Both the position numbers and the translations under genes were made by a program. From the NCBI GenBank assembly GCA_946482115.1, contig CAMLQP010000011.1:1-22942 (forward strand): 22,942 bases of DNA, in the 5' to 3' direction. Numbering within the stretch: position 1 is the stretch's first letter; each line of letters starts with the position of its first letter. Positions 1-7,630 of this stretch are shown in pieces. The notes below the pieces were generated by a model. The model was not told the origin of the DNA. It saw only the letters and a list, made by a program, of their open reading frames with translations, and made no database searches. The stretch is from an uncultured Comamonadaceae bacterium (GTDB lineage Bacteria; Pseudomonadota; Gammaproteobacteria; Burkholderiales; Burkholderiaceae).

Positions 1-130
1 CCAGGTGCAGCTGGCCCGGCAGGTCGATGTCGTCGGTGTAGCGGCCGCGGCCGGCCACCAGCGCCGGGTCCTCGATGCGGTTGATGGCCCGGCCGCTGCC
101 GAAGCGCATGGCATCCACGGCGGAGTTCAC
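1..130 (-). CDS. Molybdopterin-binding subunit of a xanthine dehydrogenase/aldehyde oxidase-type hydroxylase (5' part only)
   Basis: The first 43 codons are visible; the rest lies beyond the window edge. The peptide has the N-terminal pattern of the large, molybdenum-cofactor-binding subunit of CoxL/XdhB-type enzymes: a [12 protein letters not shown] stretch, then [17 protein letters not shown]. These enzymes hydroxylate aldehydes, purines or aromatic heterocycles using water. The GTG at 130 overlaps the stop of the [2Fe-2S] gene by 4 bp (GTGA), implying translational coupling; an in-frame ATG at 109 is an alternative start. Pairing with the iron-sulfur subunit supports the family call. The substrate cannot be read from this fragment. 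An FAD subunit gene, if there is one, is not in view. Confidence 0.8.
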   Translation of the reverse strand, partial: MNSAVDAMRFGSGRAINRIEDPALVAGRGRYTDDIDLPGQLHL

Positions 131-603
131 TGCTGCCCCTCCTTCTGCAGCGCACCAGCCGCCTGGCGCACCGCGGCGACGATGTTGACGTAGCCGGTGC
201 AGCGGCAGAGGTTGCCTTCCAGCGCCTCGGCGATCTGCGCGTCGGTGGGGTCCGGCGTGGTCGACAGCAGGCAGGCCGCGCTCATGATCATCCCGGGCGT
301 GCAGAAGCCGCACTGCAGCCCGTGGCAGTCGACGAAGGCCTGCTGCAGCGGGTGCGGCCGGTCGCCTTGCGCCAGGCCTTCGATCGTCGTCACGGCGCAA
401 CCCGCGGCCTGCTGCGCCAGCACGTTGCAGCTCTTCACGGCGACGCCATCGAGCAGCACGGTGCAGGCGCCGCACTGCGCGGTGTCGCAGCCGACGTGGG
501 TGCCGGTGAGCCCGAGGTGCTCACGCAGCGCGCGCACGAGAAGGGTGTTGGGTTCGACGGACAGCGCGCGCGCCTTGCCGTTGACCTTGAGTTCAACCTG
601 CAT
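127..603 (-). CDS. [2Fe-2S] iron-sulfur subunit of a molybdenum hydroxylase
   Basis: This 158-residue protein is the electron-transfer subunit of a xanthine dehydrogenase/CO dehydrogenase-type enzyme. It passes electrons from the molybdenum site through two [2Fe-2S] clusters. The N-terminal plant-ferredoxin-like half has Cys39, Cys44, Cys47 and Cys59 (CDTAQCGAC). The C-terminal helical half has Cys98 and Cys101 (CGFCTPG) and Cys133 and Cys135 (CRCTGY). All eight ligands are present and the length is normal. I chose the ATG at 603 because it gives the standard MQVELKVNG beginning and has AGGAGA just upstream; the reading frame stays open to 672, but that extension has no family character. The gene precedes and overlaps the large subunit, forming an operon. 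Confidence 0.95.
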   Translation of the reverse strand: MQVELKVNGKARALSVEPNTLLVRALREHLGLTGTHVGCDTAQCGACTVLLDGVAVKSCNVLAQQAAGCAVTTIEGLAQGDRPHPLQQAFVDCHGLQCGFCTPGMIMSAACLLSTTPDPTDAQIAEALEGNLCRCTGYVNIVAAVRQAAGALQKEGQQ

Positions 604-678
604 CTGCTTGTCTCCTGTTGTGTGTCCTGTGGGGAGGGAACCGGAGACGATTGTTCGAGCGCAGCCGGTCACCTGGGG

Positions 679-730
679 GCGGGTTTACCCGCACTCAGGG
701 CCCCGGCCCGCAAGAATTCTCAATTTGAGA
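679..730. promoter_or_regulatory. Two small palindromes between modC and the molybdenum hydroxylase operon
   Basis: The 135-bp gap between the [2Fe-2S] gene and modC contains two perfect inverted repeats. One is GCGGGT-TT-ACCCGC at 679-692. The other is TCTCAA-T-TTGAGA at 718-730. Either could be an operator for the minus-strand hydroxylase operon; the first could instead be a short hairpin ending modABC transcription, but no T-run follows it. I see no convincing sigma-70 promoter. The regulatory role is inference from position and symmetry only. Confidence 0.3.
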
Positions 731-738
731 CGGCGGTG

Positions 739-1812
739 TCAGCGGATCAGCGCTCCGGACTTGACCTGGGCCCACACCCGGCTGCCCTCGCGCAGACCCA
801 GCGCGTGCACCGCCCGCGCCGTGACGCGCGCGGCCAGCGTCACCGTGCCGCAGTGCAGCAAAACCATTACCTGCGAAGGGTGGCCGCCATCGGCCAGCGA
901 CAGCACCTCGGCCAGCCAGTGGTTCTGGATGCTGGTGCCCCGTGGCTCGTCCAGCGTCAGGCTCACGTCGCGCGCGGCCACGCGCAGGCGCACCGCCTCG
1001 CCCTCGCGCAGGCCGGCATCGGGCAGCCAGATCGACAGACCGTCTGCTCCACCCACCTGCACCCGCGCCAGGTGGAAGACCGCATCGTGCCCGGCCACAC
1101 AACCCAGCAGCAGCGTGCCGGCGTCGTCTCCGGCGTCGCGCATGACCTGCTCCACTGGCCCCTGCTCCACCACCCGCCCCTGCTCCAGCCGCACCACGGT
1201 GTTGGCCAGGCGGGCCACCTCGTCGGCGGCGTGGGAAACATAGAGCATGGGAATCGCCAGCTCGTCGCGCAGCCGCTCCAGCCAGGGCAGGATGTCCTGC
1301 TTGCGCGAGGCGTCCAGCGAGGCCATGGGCTCGTCCAGCAGCAGCAGCGCGGGCTGCGTGACCAGCGCGCGCGCCATGGCCACGCGCTGGCGCTCGCCGC
1401 CCGAGAGCTGGTGCGTGCGCCGGCTCAGCAGCGGGCCGATGCCCAGCAGTTCCACCGCGTGGTCCAGCGCCTGCGCCTGCGCTGCCGAGGGCTGGCGCGG
1501 CAGGCCAAAGCGCAGGTTGGCTGACACGTCCAGGTGATCGAACAGGCTGGCCTCCTGGAACACGTAGCCCAGCGAGCGTTTCCAGGTCGGCACGAAATGG
1601 CGGCGGGTTTCGTCCTGCCAGCAGTCGCCGCCGAGCCAGACCTCGCCGTGCGCCGCGCGTTCCAGCCCGGCCACGCAGCGCAGCACCGTGGTCTTGCCCG
1701 AACCGGAGGGGCCGAACAGCGCGGTCACACCCGAGGCCGGCAGATCCAGCGCCACATCCAGCGAGAACGCGCCCCGGTCGAGCCTGAGCCGCACGCAAAA
1801 AGCGGCGCTCAC
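739..1812 (-). CDS. modC: Molybdate ABC transporter, ATP-binding protein ModC
   Basis: This 357-residue protein is the ATPase that powers molybdate import. Visible motifs are Walker A GPSGSGKT at 34-41, Q-loop FQEAS at 85-89, signature LSGGERQR at 136-143, Walker B LLLLDEP at 156-162 and the switch His194 (VSHAADE). The C-terminal third (about 285-357) looks like the TOBE/Mop-type molybdate-binding domain typical of ModC, with [12 protein letters not shown] as its start. The length is normal for ModC. Its ATG overlaps the modB stop by 4 bp (ATGA). The gene order modA-modB-modC, with divergent modE beside modA, leaves little doubt about the assignment. ModE with molybdate is expected to repress the operon. 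Confidence 0.96.
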   Translation of the reverse strand: MSAAFCVRLRLDRGAFSLDVALDLPASGVTALFGPSGSGKTTVLRCVAGLERAAHGEVWLGGDCWQDETRRHFVPTWKRSLGYVFQEASLFDHLDVSANLRFGLPRQPSAAQAQALDHAVELLGIGPLLSRRTHQLSGGERQRVAMARALVTQPALLLLDEPMASLDASRKQDILPWLERLRDELAIPMLYVSHAADEVARLANTVVRLEQGRVVEQGPVEQVMRDAGDDAGTLLLGCVAGHDAVFHLARVQVGGADGLSIWLPDAGLREGEAVRLRVAARDVSLTLDEPRGTSIQNHWLAEVLSLADGGHPSQVMVLLHCGTVTLAARVTARAVHALGLREGSRVWAQVKSGALIR

Positions 1813-2504
1813 AGCACGCTCCGGCTCTGGCGCCTGTCGGCCCAGTTCAGCGCCAGCAGCACAATGAACGAGAAGATCAGCATGCCAGCAGCCAACGTGT
1901 GGGCCTGCGGGTATTCCATCGCCTGCACATGGCCGTAAATCAATGTCGAAATCACCTGGGTCTGTCCGGGGATGGTGCCGCCGATCATGACCACCACCCC
2001 GAACTCACCGACGGTGTGGGTGAAACTCAAAATCGCTGCGGTGAAGAAGCCCGGCCGCGCCAGCGGCAGCGCCACGCGGAAGAAGGCCGCCAGCGGGCTC
2101 ACGCGCAGCGTGGCCGCCACTTCCATCGGCCGGCGGCCCATGGCTTCGAAGGCGTGGCGTATGGGCTGCACCGCGAACGGCAGCGAGTACACCACCGAGC
2201 CCACCACCAGCCCGGTGAAGGTGAAGGCCAGCGGCTTCAGGCCCAGTGCCAGCATCAGCCCGCCCAGCGGCCCGTGCGGCCCCAGCGTGACCAGCAGGTA
2301 GAAACCCAGCACCGTGGGCGGCAGCACCAGCGGCAGCGTCACCACCGCGCCAACGGCCGTGCGCCAGCGCGAAGGGGTGTGCGCCAGCCACCACGCCAGC
2401 GGCGTGGCGATCACCAGCAGCACCACCGTGGTCAGCGTGGCGAGTTCGGCGGTCAGGCGTATCGCCTGCCAGGCCCCGGCGTCCAGACCCGTGTCAATGG
2501 GCAT
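1809..2504 (-). CDS. modB: Molybdate ABC transporter, permease ModB
   Basis: This 231-residue integral membrane protein forms the molybdate channel. About five hydrophobic spans are visible, near residues 15-41, 50-75, 93-112, 153-175 and 203-221. The cytoplasmic EAA loop that contacts ModC lies at about 120-152 ([18 protein letters not shown]...ALPLARPG). [16 protein letters not shown] at 161-176 is characteristic of ModB. Length and motifs are those of an intact gene. It overlaps modA by 11 bp at its start and modC by 4 bp at its end, so the three genes are co-transcribed. A tungstate permease (TupB-like) is the nearest alternative, but ModE and modC next door favour molybdate. Confidence 0.96.
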   Translation of the reverse strand: MPIDTGLDAGAWQAIRLTAELATLTTVVLLVIATPLAWWLAHTPSRWRTAVGAVVTLPLVLPPTVLGFYLLVTLGPHGPLGGLMLALGLKPLAFTFTGLVVGSVVYSLPFAVQPIRHAFEAMGRRPMEVAATLRVSPLAAFFRVALPLARPGFFTAAILSFTHTVGEFGVVVMIGGTIPGQTQVISTLIYGHVQAMEYPQAHTLAAGMLIFSFIVLLALNWADRRQSRSVL

Positions 2505-3246
2505 AGCCGTAGCTCAGGATGATGCGGCGCGCCGTCTCGCCACGCAGGTACGACAGCAGCGCCCTGGCGGCCGCGTTGTCGGCGCCCCGGGTCAGCAGCA
2601 CGGCCTCCTGCCGGAGCGGGTCGTGCAGGTTCTGCGGCACCACCCAGCCCGAGCCGCTGGTGATGGCGCCGTTGGCATGGACCTGCGACAACGCCACGAA
2701 GCCCGCCGCCGCGTTGCCCGAGGCGATGAACTGGTGCGCCTGCGCGATATTGGAACCCTGCACGAAACGCGGGCGCAGCGCGTCCAGCAGGCCCAGCCTG
2801 GCCAGCACCTGCTCGGTCGCCAGGCCGTAGGGCGCGAGCCTGGGGTCGGCGATGGCCAGCTTGTCGATGGCTTTGCCCTTGAGCACCTCGCCCCTGTCGT
2901 CCACGAAGCCGGGCCTGGCGCTCCACAGCACCAGGCGCCCGGTGGCGTAGATGAAGCGCGAGCCCTTAACGCCCAGCCCCTCGGCCTCGACCTTGCCAGG
3001 CGTGGTGTCGTCAGCGGCCAGGAGCATGTCGAATGGCGCGCCGTTCCGGATCTGCGCGTAGAACGCACCCGTGGCGCCGAATGACAGCACCGCCTTGTGG
3101 CCGGTGTCCTTCTCGAACGCCTGGGCGATCTGGCGCATGGGCGCCGTGAAATTGGCCGCCACGGCCACCTGCACCGTACCGGACTGGGCCCAGGCACTGG
3201 CCAGCGACAGGCAGCCCAGCATGAAAGCGACGATGCACCGGCGCAT
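2494..3246 (-). CDS. modA: Molybdate-binding periplasmic protein ModA
   Basis: This 250-residue secreted protein captures molybdate in the periplasm and delivers it to ModBC. A signal peptide occupies residues 1-20 (Arg-Arg, then a hydrophobic core, ending AWA before Gln21). The mature start [13 protein letters not shown] and the block [23 protein letters not shown] (about 57-79) are typical of ModA and include oxyanion-binding Ser/Thr positions. The length is normal. It is the first gene of the operon and is transcribed divergently from modE across 48 bp. On the minus strand TATACT at 3287-3282 is a good -10 box, and the candidate ModE palindrome lies immediately downstream of it. Confidence 0.96.
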   Translation of the reverse strand: MRRCIVAFMLGCLSLASAWAQSGTVQVAVAANFTAPMRQIAQAFEKDTGHKAVLSFGATGAFYAQIRNGAPFDMLLAADDTTPGKVEAEGLGVKGSRFIYATGRLVLWSARPGFVDDRGEVLKGKAIDKLAIADPRLAPYGLATEQVLARLGLLDALRPRFVQGSNIAQAHQFIASGNAAAGFVALSQVHANGAITSGSGWVVPQNLHDPLRQEAVLLTRGADNAAARALLSYLRGETARRIILSYGYAH

Positions 3247-3255
3247 GTCCGACCC

Positions 3256-3287
3256 CGCTATTCCAGTTGAGAATAGCGCTTAGTATA
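3256..3287. promoter_or_regulatory. Candidate ModE operator and modA -10 box
   Basis: A perfect inverted repeat, CGCTATTC (3256-3263), 7-bp spacer, GAATAGCG (3271-3278), occupies the modA/modE gap. The arms resemble the CGxTAT/ATAxCG halves of ModE-binding Mo-boxes from other proteobacteria (from memory). On the minus strand TATACT at 3287-3282 matches five of six -10 bases and would start transcription near 3275, inside the palindrome. Binding there would block modABC. I see no good -35 for modA and no clear promoter for modE. Confidence 0.6.
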
Positions 3288-3294
3288 GGCCCCG

Positions 3295-4059
3295 ATGCCC
3301 TCCCAGACCGCCTCACACCTCGGCCACGCCCTGGCCGACCCCGGCACCGACAAGCGGCTGGAGATCCTGCGCCTGGTCGGTGAATGCGGCTCCATCTCGG
3401 AGGCCGCGCGCCGCGCGGGCGTGAGCTACAAGGCCGGCTGGCAGGCGGTGGACACCCTGAGCAACCTGGCCGGCGCCCGCCTGGTGGAGCGCGCCGTGGG
3501 CGGAGCCGGCGGCGGCGGCGCCCACCTGACCCCGGCCGGCGAGCAGCTGCTGCGCATGGCCACCCGGCTGGCGCAGGCCCGGCAGCAGGTGATCGCCTCG
3601 CTGGCCGGCGGCGAGGCGCTGGCAGCCGGCGCCCTGCCCGCGCTGGCGCTGCGCACCAGCTTGCGCAACCAGCTGCCCTGCACCGTGCTGGCGCTGCGGC
3701 CGGGCCAGGGCATGGCGGTGGTCCGGCTGGATCTGGGCGGCGGCCAGACGCTGGACTCACGCGTGACGCGCGAGAGCGTGCAGCTGCTGGGCCTGCGGCG
3801 CGGCGCGTCGGTGCTGGCGCTGTTCAAGGCCACCGCCGTGCGGATCACCGCCACCGCGGACCCGGCCCCCGGCGTCAACCTGCTCCCGGGCACCGTGGTG
3901 CGCGCGGGCCGCGCGACGGCGGCGGCCGAGCTGGCGCTGCAGCTGCCTGGCGGCTCGCGCGTGGTGGGCTTCGCCGCACCGGGCCACGGCCTGCGGTCCG
4001 GCGATGCGGCCTGTGCCGCCCTGGAGCCGGCCAGCGTGGTGATCGCCGTCGCCTCCTGA
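3295..4059 (+). CDS. modE: Molybdenum-dependent transcriptional regulator ModE
   Basis: This 254-residue regulator senses intracellular molybdate and binds DNA as a dimer, normally repressing modABC. The N-terminal winged helix (about 18-85) shows the family pattern GSISEAARRAGVSYKAGWQAVD (32-53), followed by LVERAVGGAGGGGAHLTPAGE (63-83). Two C-terminal Mop-type molybdate-binding repeats follow, about 122-187 (TSLRNQLPC, the SARNQ-like signature) and about 195-252. The length is close to E. coli ModE. The start at 3295 gives the usual N-terminus but has only a poor ribosome site. It is divergent from modA and convergent with the LysR gene, with just 6 bp between their ends. Confidence 0.95.
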   Translation: MPSQTASHLGHALADPGTDKRLEILRLVGECGSISEAARRAGVSYKAGWQAVDTLSNLAGARLVERAVGGAGGGGAHLTPAGEQLLRMATRLAQARQQVIASLAGGEALAAGALPALALRTSLRNQLPCTVLALRPGQGMAVVRLDLGGGQTLDSRVTRESVQLLGLRRGASVLALFKATAVRITATADPAPGVNLLPGTVVRAGRATAAAELALQLPGGSRVVGFAAPGHGLRSGDAACAALEPASVVIAVAS

Positions 4060-4065
4060 GCCGCG

Positions 4066-5016
4066 TCAGGCGGCGCGTGCGCGCCGCTCACGCGGCCCCT
4101 GCGGCTGCCACCAGGCGCGCGCCGTGGCAACCTGGTGCACCACGCCCCGGAACCAGCGGTAGGCCGGCTCGGCGTGCAGGCGCTCGTGCCAGTACTGTTT
4201 GATCTGGAAATCGGGCAGCGCCAGCGGCGGCTTGAACACCCGCACGCCGATCAGTTGCTGGAACAGGTGGCCGATGTCCTCGGGCAGGGTCACGATGAGG
4301 TCGTTCTCGGCCACCAGGAAAGGCAGTGCCACGAAGCGGGGCACGGTCAGCGCCACGTCGCGCGTGAGGCTGTGGCGGGCCAGCACCTGCTCCACCGCAT
4401 AGTGCAGCGAGCCGCTGCTGGCATACATGGCGTGGCGGCACGAGACGAACTGTTCCAGCGACAGCGAGCGGCCTATGGTGGGGTGGTGCTTGCTCGTGAC
4501 GCAGACATAGTTGGTGCGCAGCAGATTCTGCTGGCGTGCCCAGTTGGGCATGCCCAGAAAGTAGCCGATGGCCAGGTCGATGTTGCCGCTGTCCAGCGCC
4601 TCCACCACCTCGTCGGGGCGCAGGTCGACGACGGTCAGCCGGGCCCGGGGCGCGTTCTGGCGCAGGTGTGCCATCACCAGCGGCATGAAGACGGTCAGCC
4701 CCACGTCGTTGATATAGACGCGGTAATGGATGTCCGTGGTCTCCGGCGAGAACGCGGTCGGCTGGTCCATCTTGCGCAGCACCTCCAGCACATGCGCCAC
4801 CTTGGGCGCGATGTCATCGGCGAAAGGCGTGGGCCGCATGCCGCGCGAAGTCCGCACGAACAGCAGGTTGTCGAAATGCAGCCGCATTCTCCTGAGAGCG
4901 GCACTCATGGCGGGCTGGGTGAGGTTGAGCTCCTGCGCCGCCGCCGACAGGCTCTGGCGGCGGTAGATGGCGTCGAAGGCCAGCAGCAGGTTGAGGTCGA
5001 AGCTGAGCAGGTCCAT
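4066..5016 (-). CDS. LysR-family transcriptional regulator, NodD/LinR-like
   Basis: This 316-residue LysR regulator has an N-terminal winged helix (MDLLSFDLNLLLAFDAI, then SLSAAAQELNLTQPAMSAALRRMR at about 22-45) and a C-terminal inducer-binding domain. The opening DLNLL.AFDAI and FVRTSRGMRPTPFA are typical of the NodD/LinR/NahR branch, which often activates aromatic catabolism in response to pathway intermediates. I chose the ATG at 5016, which gives the standard family start; an in-frame TTG at 5052 adds 12 residues but lies inside the putative operator. It is transcribed away from the dioxygenase operon, so it is the likely activator of that operon and of itself. The inducer is unknown. 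Confidence 0.9.
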   Translation of the reverse strand: MDLLSFDLNLLLAFDAIYRRQSLSAAAQELNLTQPAMSAALRRMRLHFDNLLFVRTSRGMRPTPFADDIAPKVAHVLEVLRKMDQPTAFSPETTDIHYRVYINDVGLTVFMPLVMAHLRQNAPRARLTVVDLRPDEVVEALDSGNIDLAIGYFLGMPNWARQQNLLRTNYVCVTSKHHPTIGRSLSLEQFVSCRHAMYASSGSLHYAVEQVLARHSLTRDVALTVPRFVALPFLVAENDLIVTLPEDIGHLFQQLIGVRVFKPPLALPDFQIKQYWHERLHAEPAYRWFRGVVHQVATARAWWQPQGPRERRARAA

Positions 5017-5030
5017 AGGGTCGGTTTCAC

Positions 5031-5049
5031 ATATCAACAGCGTTGATAT
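5031..5049. promoter_or_regulatory. ATC-N9-GAT palindrome, candidate LysR binding site
   Basis: A perfect inverted repeat, ATATCAAC (5031-5038), AGC, GTTGATAT (5042-5049), lies between the LysR gene and the divergent catabolic operon. It contains ATC-N9-GAT (5033-5047), the core of the NodD box, matching the subfamily of the neighbouring regulator. It also overlaps a TTGATA at 5043-5048 that could serve as the -35 of the plus-strand promoter; the matching -10 is poor, as expected for an activator-dependent promoter. Confidence 0.6.
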
Positions 5050-5131
5050 CAAAGATAAACCAATTTGTTAGGCGATGGCCAGCGACCGTTCTAGACTGCA
5101 CCCCGACAACAGCGAAAACTGGAGACAACGC

Positions 5132-6154
5132 TTGAGCCCGGCCCCCGAACCGGCGCCCTACGGCGAGCTGATCGCGGCCCTTTCCGAGGTGCGCGCACAG
5201 CCGCTGTGGGACCGCTATCAGCGCATCACCCGCCCCCGGCCCGCGACGGCCTCGCCGTCGCTGCACTGGCCCTGGTCCCGCATGCAGCCCCTGATCCAGC
5301 GTGCGGTGGACGAAGTCAGCATGGAGGACGCCGAACGCCGCGTGCTGCTGCTCACCGACCCGCAACTGCCGCAGGCCGCCACCACCGGCAACCTGCTGGC
5401 CGGGCTGCAGACCCTGCTGCCTGGCGAAACGGCCCACGCCCACCGGCACACCATCGCCGCGCTGCGCTTCATGCTGACGGGCCATGGCGCCGTCACCGCC
5501 GTCAACCGCACGCCCTGCCCGATGGAGCCCGGCGACCTGGTGCTCACGCCTTCCTGGACCTGGCACGAACACATCCACGACGGAACCGAGCGGGTGGTGT
5601 GGCTGGACGGCCTGGACCTGCCGCTGTGCGCGCACCTGGACACCATGTTCTTCGAGCCCGGCCTGTCCGACCCGCTGCCCCTCGTCGAGCCGCAGCCCAC
5701 GCGGGCGCCCGTGGCCCGGCCGCTGGCGGCCACCCTGGCGCCCGACCCCGGGCAGCCGTTCCGTTACAGCGCCCGGCGCGCCCGCGAGGCGCTGGAACTG
5801 GCGCCGCAGCGCGCCGACGGCAGCCGCTGGCTGCGCTATGTGGACAGCGCGTCAGGCGGGGCCGTGCTGCCGGCGGTGGACTGCTACCTGCAGGCGCTGC
5901 CTGGCGGCCAGCCCACGCGGGAGGCGCGCAGCACAGCCAGCGCCGTCGCGCTGGTGGTGGACGGCAGCGGCACCAGCCGCATCGGCGACCACGAATGGCG
6001 CTGGTCCACCCACGACGTCTTCACCCTGCCCCACTGGCAATGGGCCAGCCACCAGGCCGATGCCGGTGGCGCGACGCTGTTCCTCATGACCGACCTCGAA
6101 CTCAAGGCCGCGCTGGGCTACCTGCGCGAGGAAGAAAGGATGCCTGCCGCATGA
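5132..6154 (+). CDS. Gentisate 1,2-dioxygenase-like bicupin
   Basis: This is a two-domain cupin of about 340 residues in the gentisate/salicylate/1-hydroxy-2-naphthoate dioxygenase family. These iron enzymes cleave the ring next to a carboxyl group. Counting from the chosen start, the N-terminal cupin has AHRHT with His104 and His106, and His145 in TWHEH; the spacing fits the three iron ligands of this family. The second cupin (about 230-330) lacks an obvious His triad, as usual. I prefer the TTG at 5132 because GGAGA ends 6 bases upstream; an in-frame ATG at 5075 adds 19 residues but has no ribosome site and lies close to the promoter. First gene of the operon; it overlaps the FAH-family gene by 4 bp. 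The exact substrate is uncertain. Confidence 0.85.
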   Translation: MSPAPEPAPYGELIAALSEVRAQPLWDRYQRITRPRPATASPSLHWPWSRMQPLIQRAVDEVSMEDAERRVLLLTDPQLPQAATTGNLLAGLQTLLPGETAHAHRHTIAALRFMLTGHGAVTAVNRTPCPMEPGDLVLTPSWTWHEHIHDGTERVVWLDGLDLPLCAHLDTMFFEPGLSDPLPLVEPQPTRAPVARPLAATLAPDPGQPFRYSARRAREALELAPQRADGSRWLRYVDSASGGAVLPAVDCYLQALPGGQPTREARSTASAVALVVDGSGTSRIGDHEWRWSTHDVFTLPHWQWASHQADAGGATLFLMTDLELKAALGYLREEERMPAA

Positions 6155-7029
6155 AACTCTGCCGCTTCGATGGCGGACGCCTGGGCGTGGTGCAGGACGG
6201 CGAGGTGATCGACGTCAGCGCCGTGCTGGAACACCTGCCCGCGCAGCGCTACCCGCTGCCACGCCACGACCTGCTGATCGAGCACCTGCCCAAGCTGCGG
6301 CCGCTGATCGAGACCGCCATGGCGGCCGGCCACCGCGTGCCCGCCGCCTCGGTGCGCTACGAGCCGCCGGTGGCCAACCCGGGCAAGATCATTGGCGCGC
6401 CGATCAACTACCAGGCCCACGTCGCCGAAAGCAAGGCCGACAGCAACATCGCACACGGCCGACAGATCACCGGCATCGGCGACTGGGGCCTGTTCCTCAA
6501 GGCCGGAACCTCGCTGATCGGCGTGAGCGATCCGGTGCGGCTGCGCTTTCCGGACCGCCGCAACGACCACGAGGTGGAGCTCGCGGTGGTGATCGGCCGG
6601 CGCTGCCGCCAGGTGCGCGCCGCCGATGCGCTGACGTACGTGGCCGGCTACGCGCTGTCGCTGGACATGACGCTGCGCGGTCCAGAATTCCAGTGTTTCC
6701 GCAAGTCCATCGACACCTATGCCGTTCTCGGCCCCTGGCTGGTCACGGCAGACGAGGTGCCTGACCCGGGCAACCTGGACCTGTGGCTGCGGGTGAACGA
6801 CGAACCGCGCCAGCAGTCCAGCACCCGGCACCTGGTCTACGACGTGCCCCGGCTGATCGAGTTCGCCTCGTCCTTCTACACGCTGGAGCCCGGCGACGTG
6901 ATCATGACCGGCACCCCCGAGGGCGTGGGCCCGGTGCTGCCGGGCGACCGGATCACGGCCGGCATCACCGGCCTTGGCGAGCTCGCGATGCGCGTCGCCC
7001 CCGAATACGACAACCCCAAGGAGCCTTGA
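6151..7029 (+). CDS. Fumarylacetoacetate hydrolase-family protein (fumarylpyruvate hydrolase-like)
   Basis: This 292-residue protein belongs to the FAH superfamily, which hydrolyses or decarboxylates beta-diketo acids made by ring cleavage. The catalytic domain begins near residue 75 (NPGKIIGAPINYQAHVAE). Likely metal ligands are Glu141 and Glu143 in EVELAVVIG and Asp172 in SLDMTLRG. VIMTGTPEGVGPVLPGD near the C-terminus is a family signature. The ATG overlaps the dioxygenase stop by 4 bp (ATGA), so the two are coupled. Next to a gentisate-type dioxygenase the natural role is cleavage of fumaryl- or maleylpyruvate. Members of this family have varied activities, so the substrate is inferred from context. 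Confidence 0.88.
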   Translation: MKLCRFDGGRLGVVQDGEVIDVSAVLEHLPAQRYPLPRHDLLIEHLPKLRPLIETAMAAGHRVPAASVRYEPPVANPGKIIGAPINYQAHVAESKADSNIAHGRQITGIGDWGLFLKAGTSLIGVSDPVRLRFPDRRNDHEVELAVVIGRRCRQVRAADALTYVAGYALSLDMTLRGPEFQCFRKSIDTYAVLGPWLVTADEVPDPGNLDLWLRVNDEPRQQSSTRHLVYDVPRLIEFASSFYTLEPGDVIMTGTPEGVGPVLPGDRITAGITGLGELAMRVAPEYDNPKEP

Positions 7030-7030
7030 C

Positions 7031-7597
7031 TTGACCACCCTTCGCATACTCGGCATCTGCGGCAGCCTGCGCCAGCAGTCCTTCAACCGCCGCGGCCTGG
7101 AGGCAGCGGCCGAGCTGCTGCCCCCGGGGCTCAGCCTGCACACCACCTCGCTGGCCGACATCCCGCTCTACAACGGTGACGTCGAAGCCCAGGGCATCCC
7201 CCCGGCCGTGCTGCGCCTGCGCGACGAGATCGCCGCCGCCGACGGCGTGCTGTTCGCCAGCCCCGAATACAACTTCTCGGTCACCGGCGTGCTCAAGAAC
7301 GCCATCGACTGGCTGTCGCGCACCTCGCCGCAGCCCTTCAAGGACAAGCCGGTGGCGATGTTCTCCGTCACCGGCGGCCCGGTCGGCGGTGCGCGCAACC
7401 AGTACGACCTGCGCAAGATCATGGGCTGCCTGGAAGCCATCGCGCTGCCCAGGCCCGAAGTGTTCATCGGCCTCAGTGCCACCAAATTCGACGCCGAAGG
7501 CAAGCTGACCGATGCCATGTCCCGCAAGGTGATGGGCGACCAGCTGCTGGCCTTCGAGGCGTGGATCAGGCGAGTCGGTCAGCCTGCCCCCAAGTGA
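7031..7597 (+). CDS. NAD(P)H-dependent FMN reductase/quinone reductase-like flavoprotein
   Basis: This 188-residue flavodoxin-fold protein resembles the NADPH-dependent FMN reductase family (ChrR/SsuE/azoreductase relatives). The FMN-phosphate loop is GICGSLRQQSFNR at 8-20, and PEYNFSVTGVLKNAIDWLSR at 78-97 is the family signature. It starts with TTG at 7031, placed by AAGGAG 7 bases upstream; no ATG fits the beginning of the fold, although the frame stays open upstream. It begins one base after the FAH gene stops. It could reduce a quinone by-product or supply reduced flavin, but no two-component flavin monooxygenase is visible in the operon, so its role is open. Confidence 0.85.
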   Translation: MTTLRILGICGSLRQQSFNRRGLEAAAELLPPGLSLHTTSLADIPLYNGDVEAQGIPPAVLRLRDEIAAADGVLFASPEYNFSVTGVLKNAIDWLSRTSPQPFKDKPVAMFSVTGGPVGGARNQYDLRKIMGCLEAIALPRPEVFIGLSATKFDAEGKLTDAMSRKVMGDQLLAFEAWIRRVGQPAPK

Positions 7598-7630
7598 CCC
7601 GATCGGATCGATAACCACCAGGAGACAACG

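Noticed and set aside
197..1524. Long plus-strand open frames opposite the [2Fe-2S] and modC genes
   Set aside because: Low-complexity Arg/Ala/His-rich translations without any motif; modC and the iron-sulfur gene on the other strand account for the DNA.
5017..5052. TTG start at 5052 for the LysR regulator
   Set aside because: It would place coding sequence through the putative operator and add residues not found in LysR proteins; the ATG at 5016 gives the standard start.
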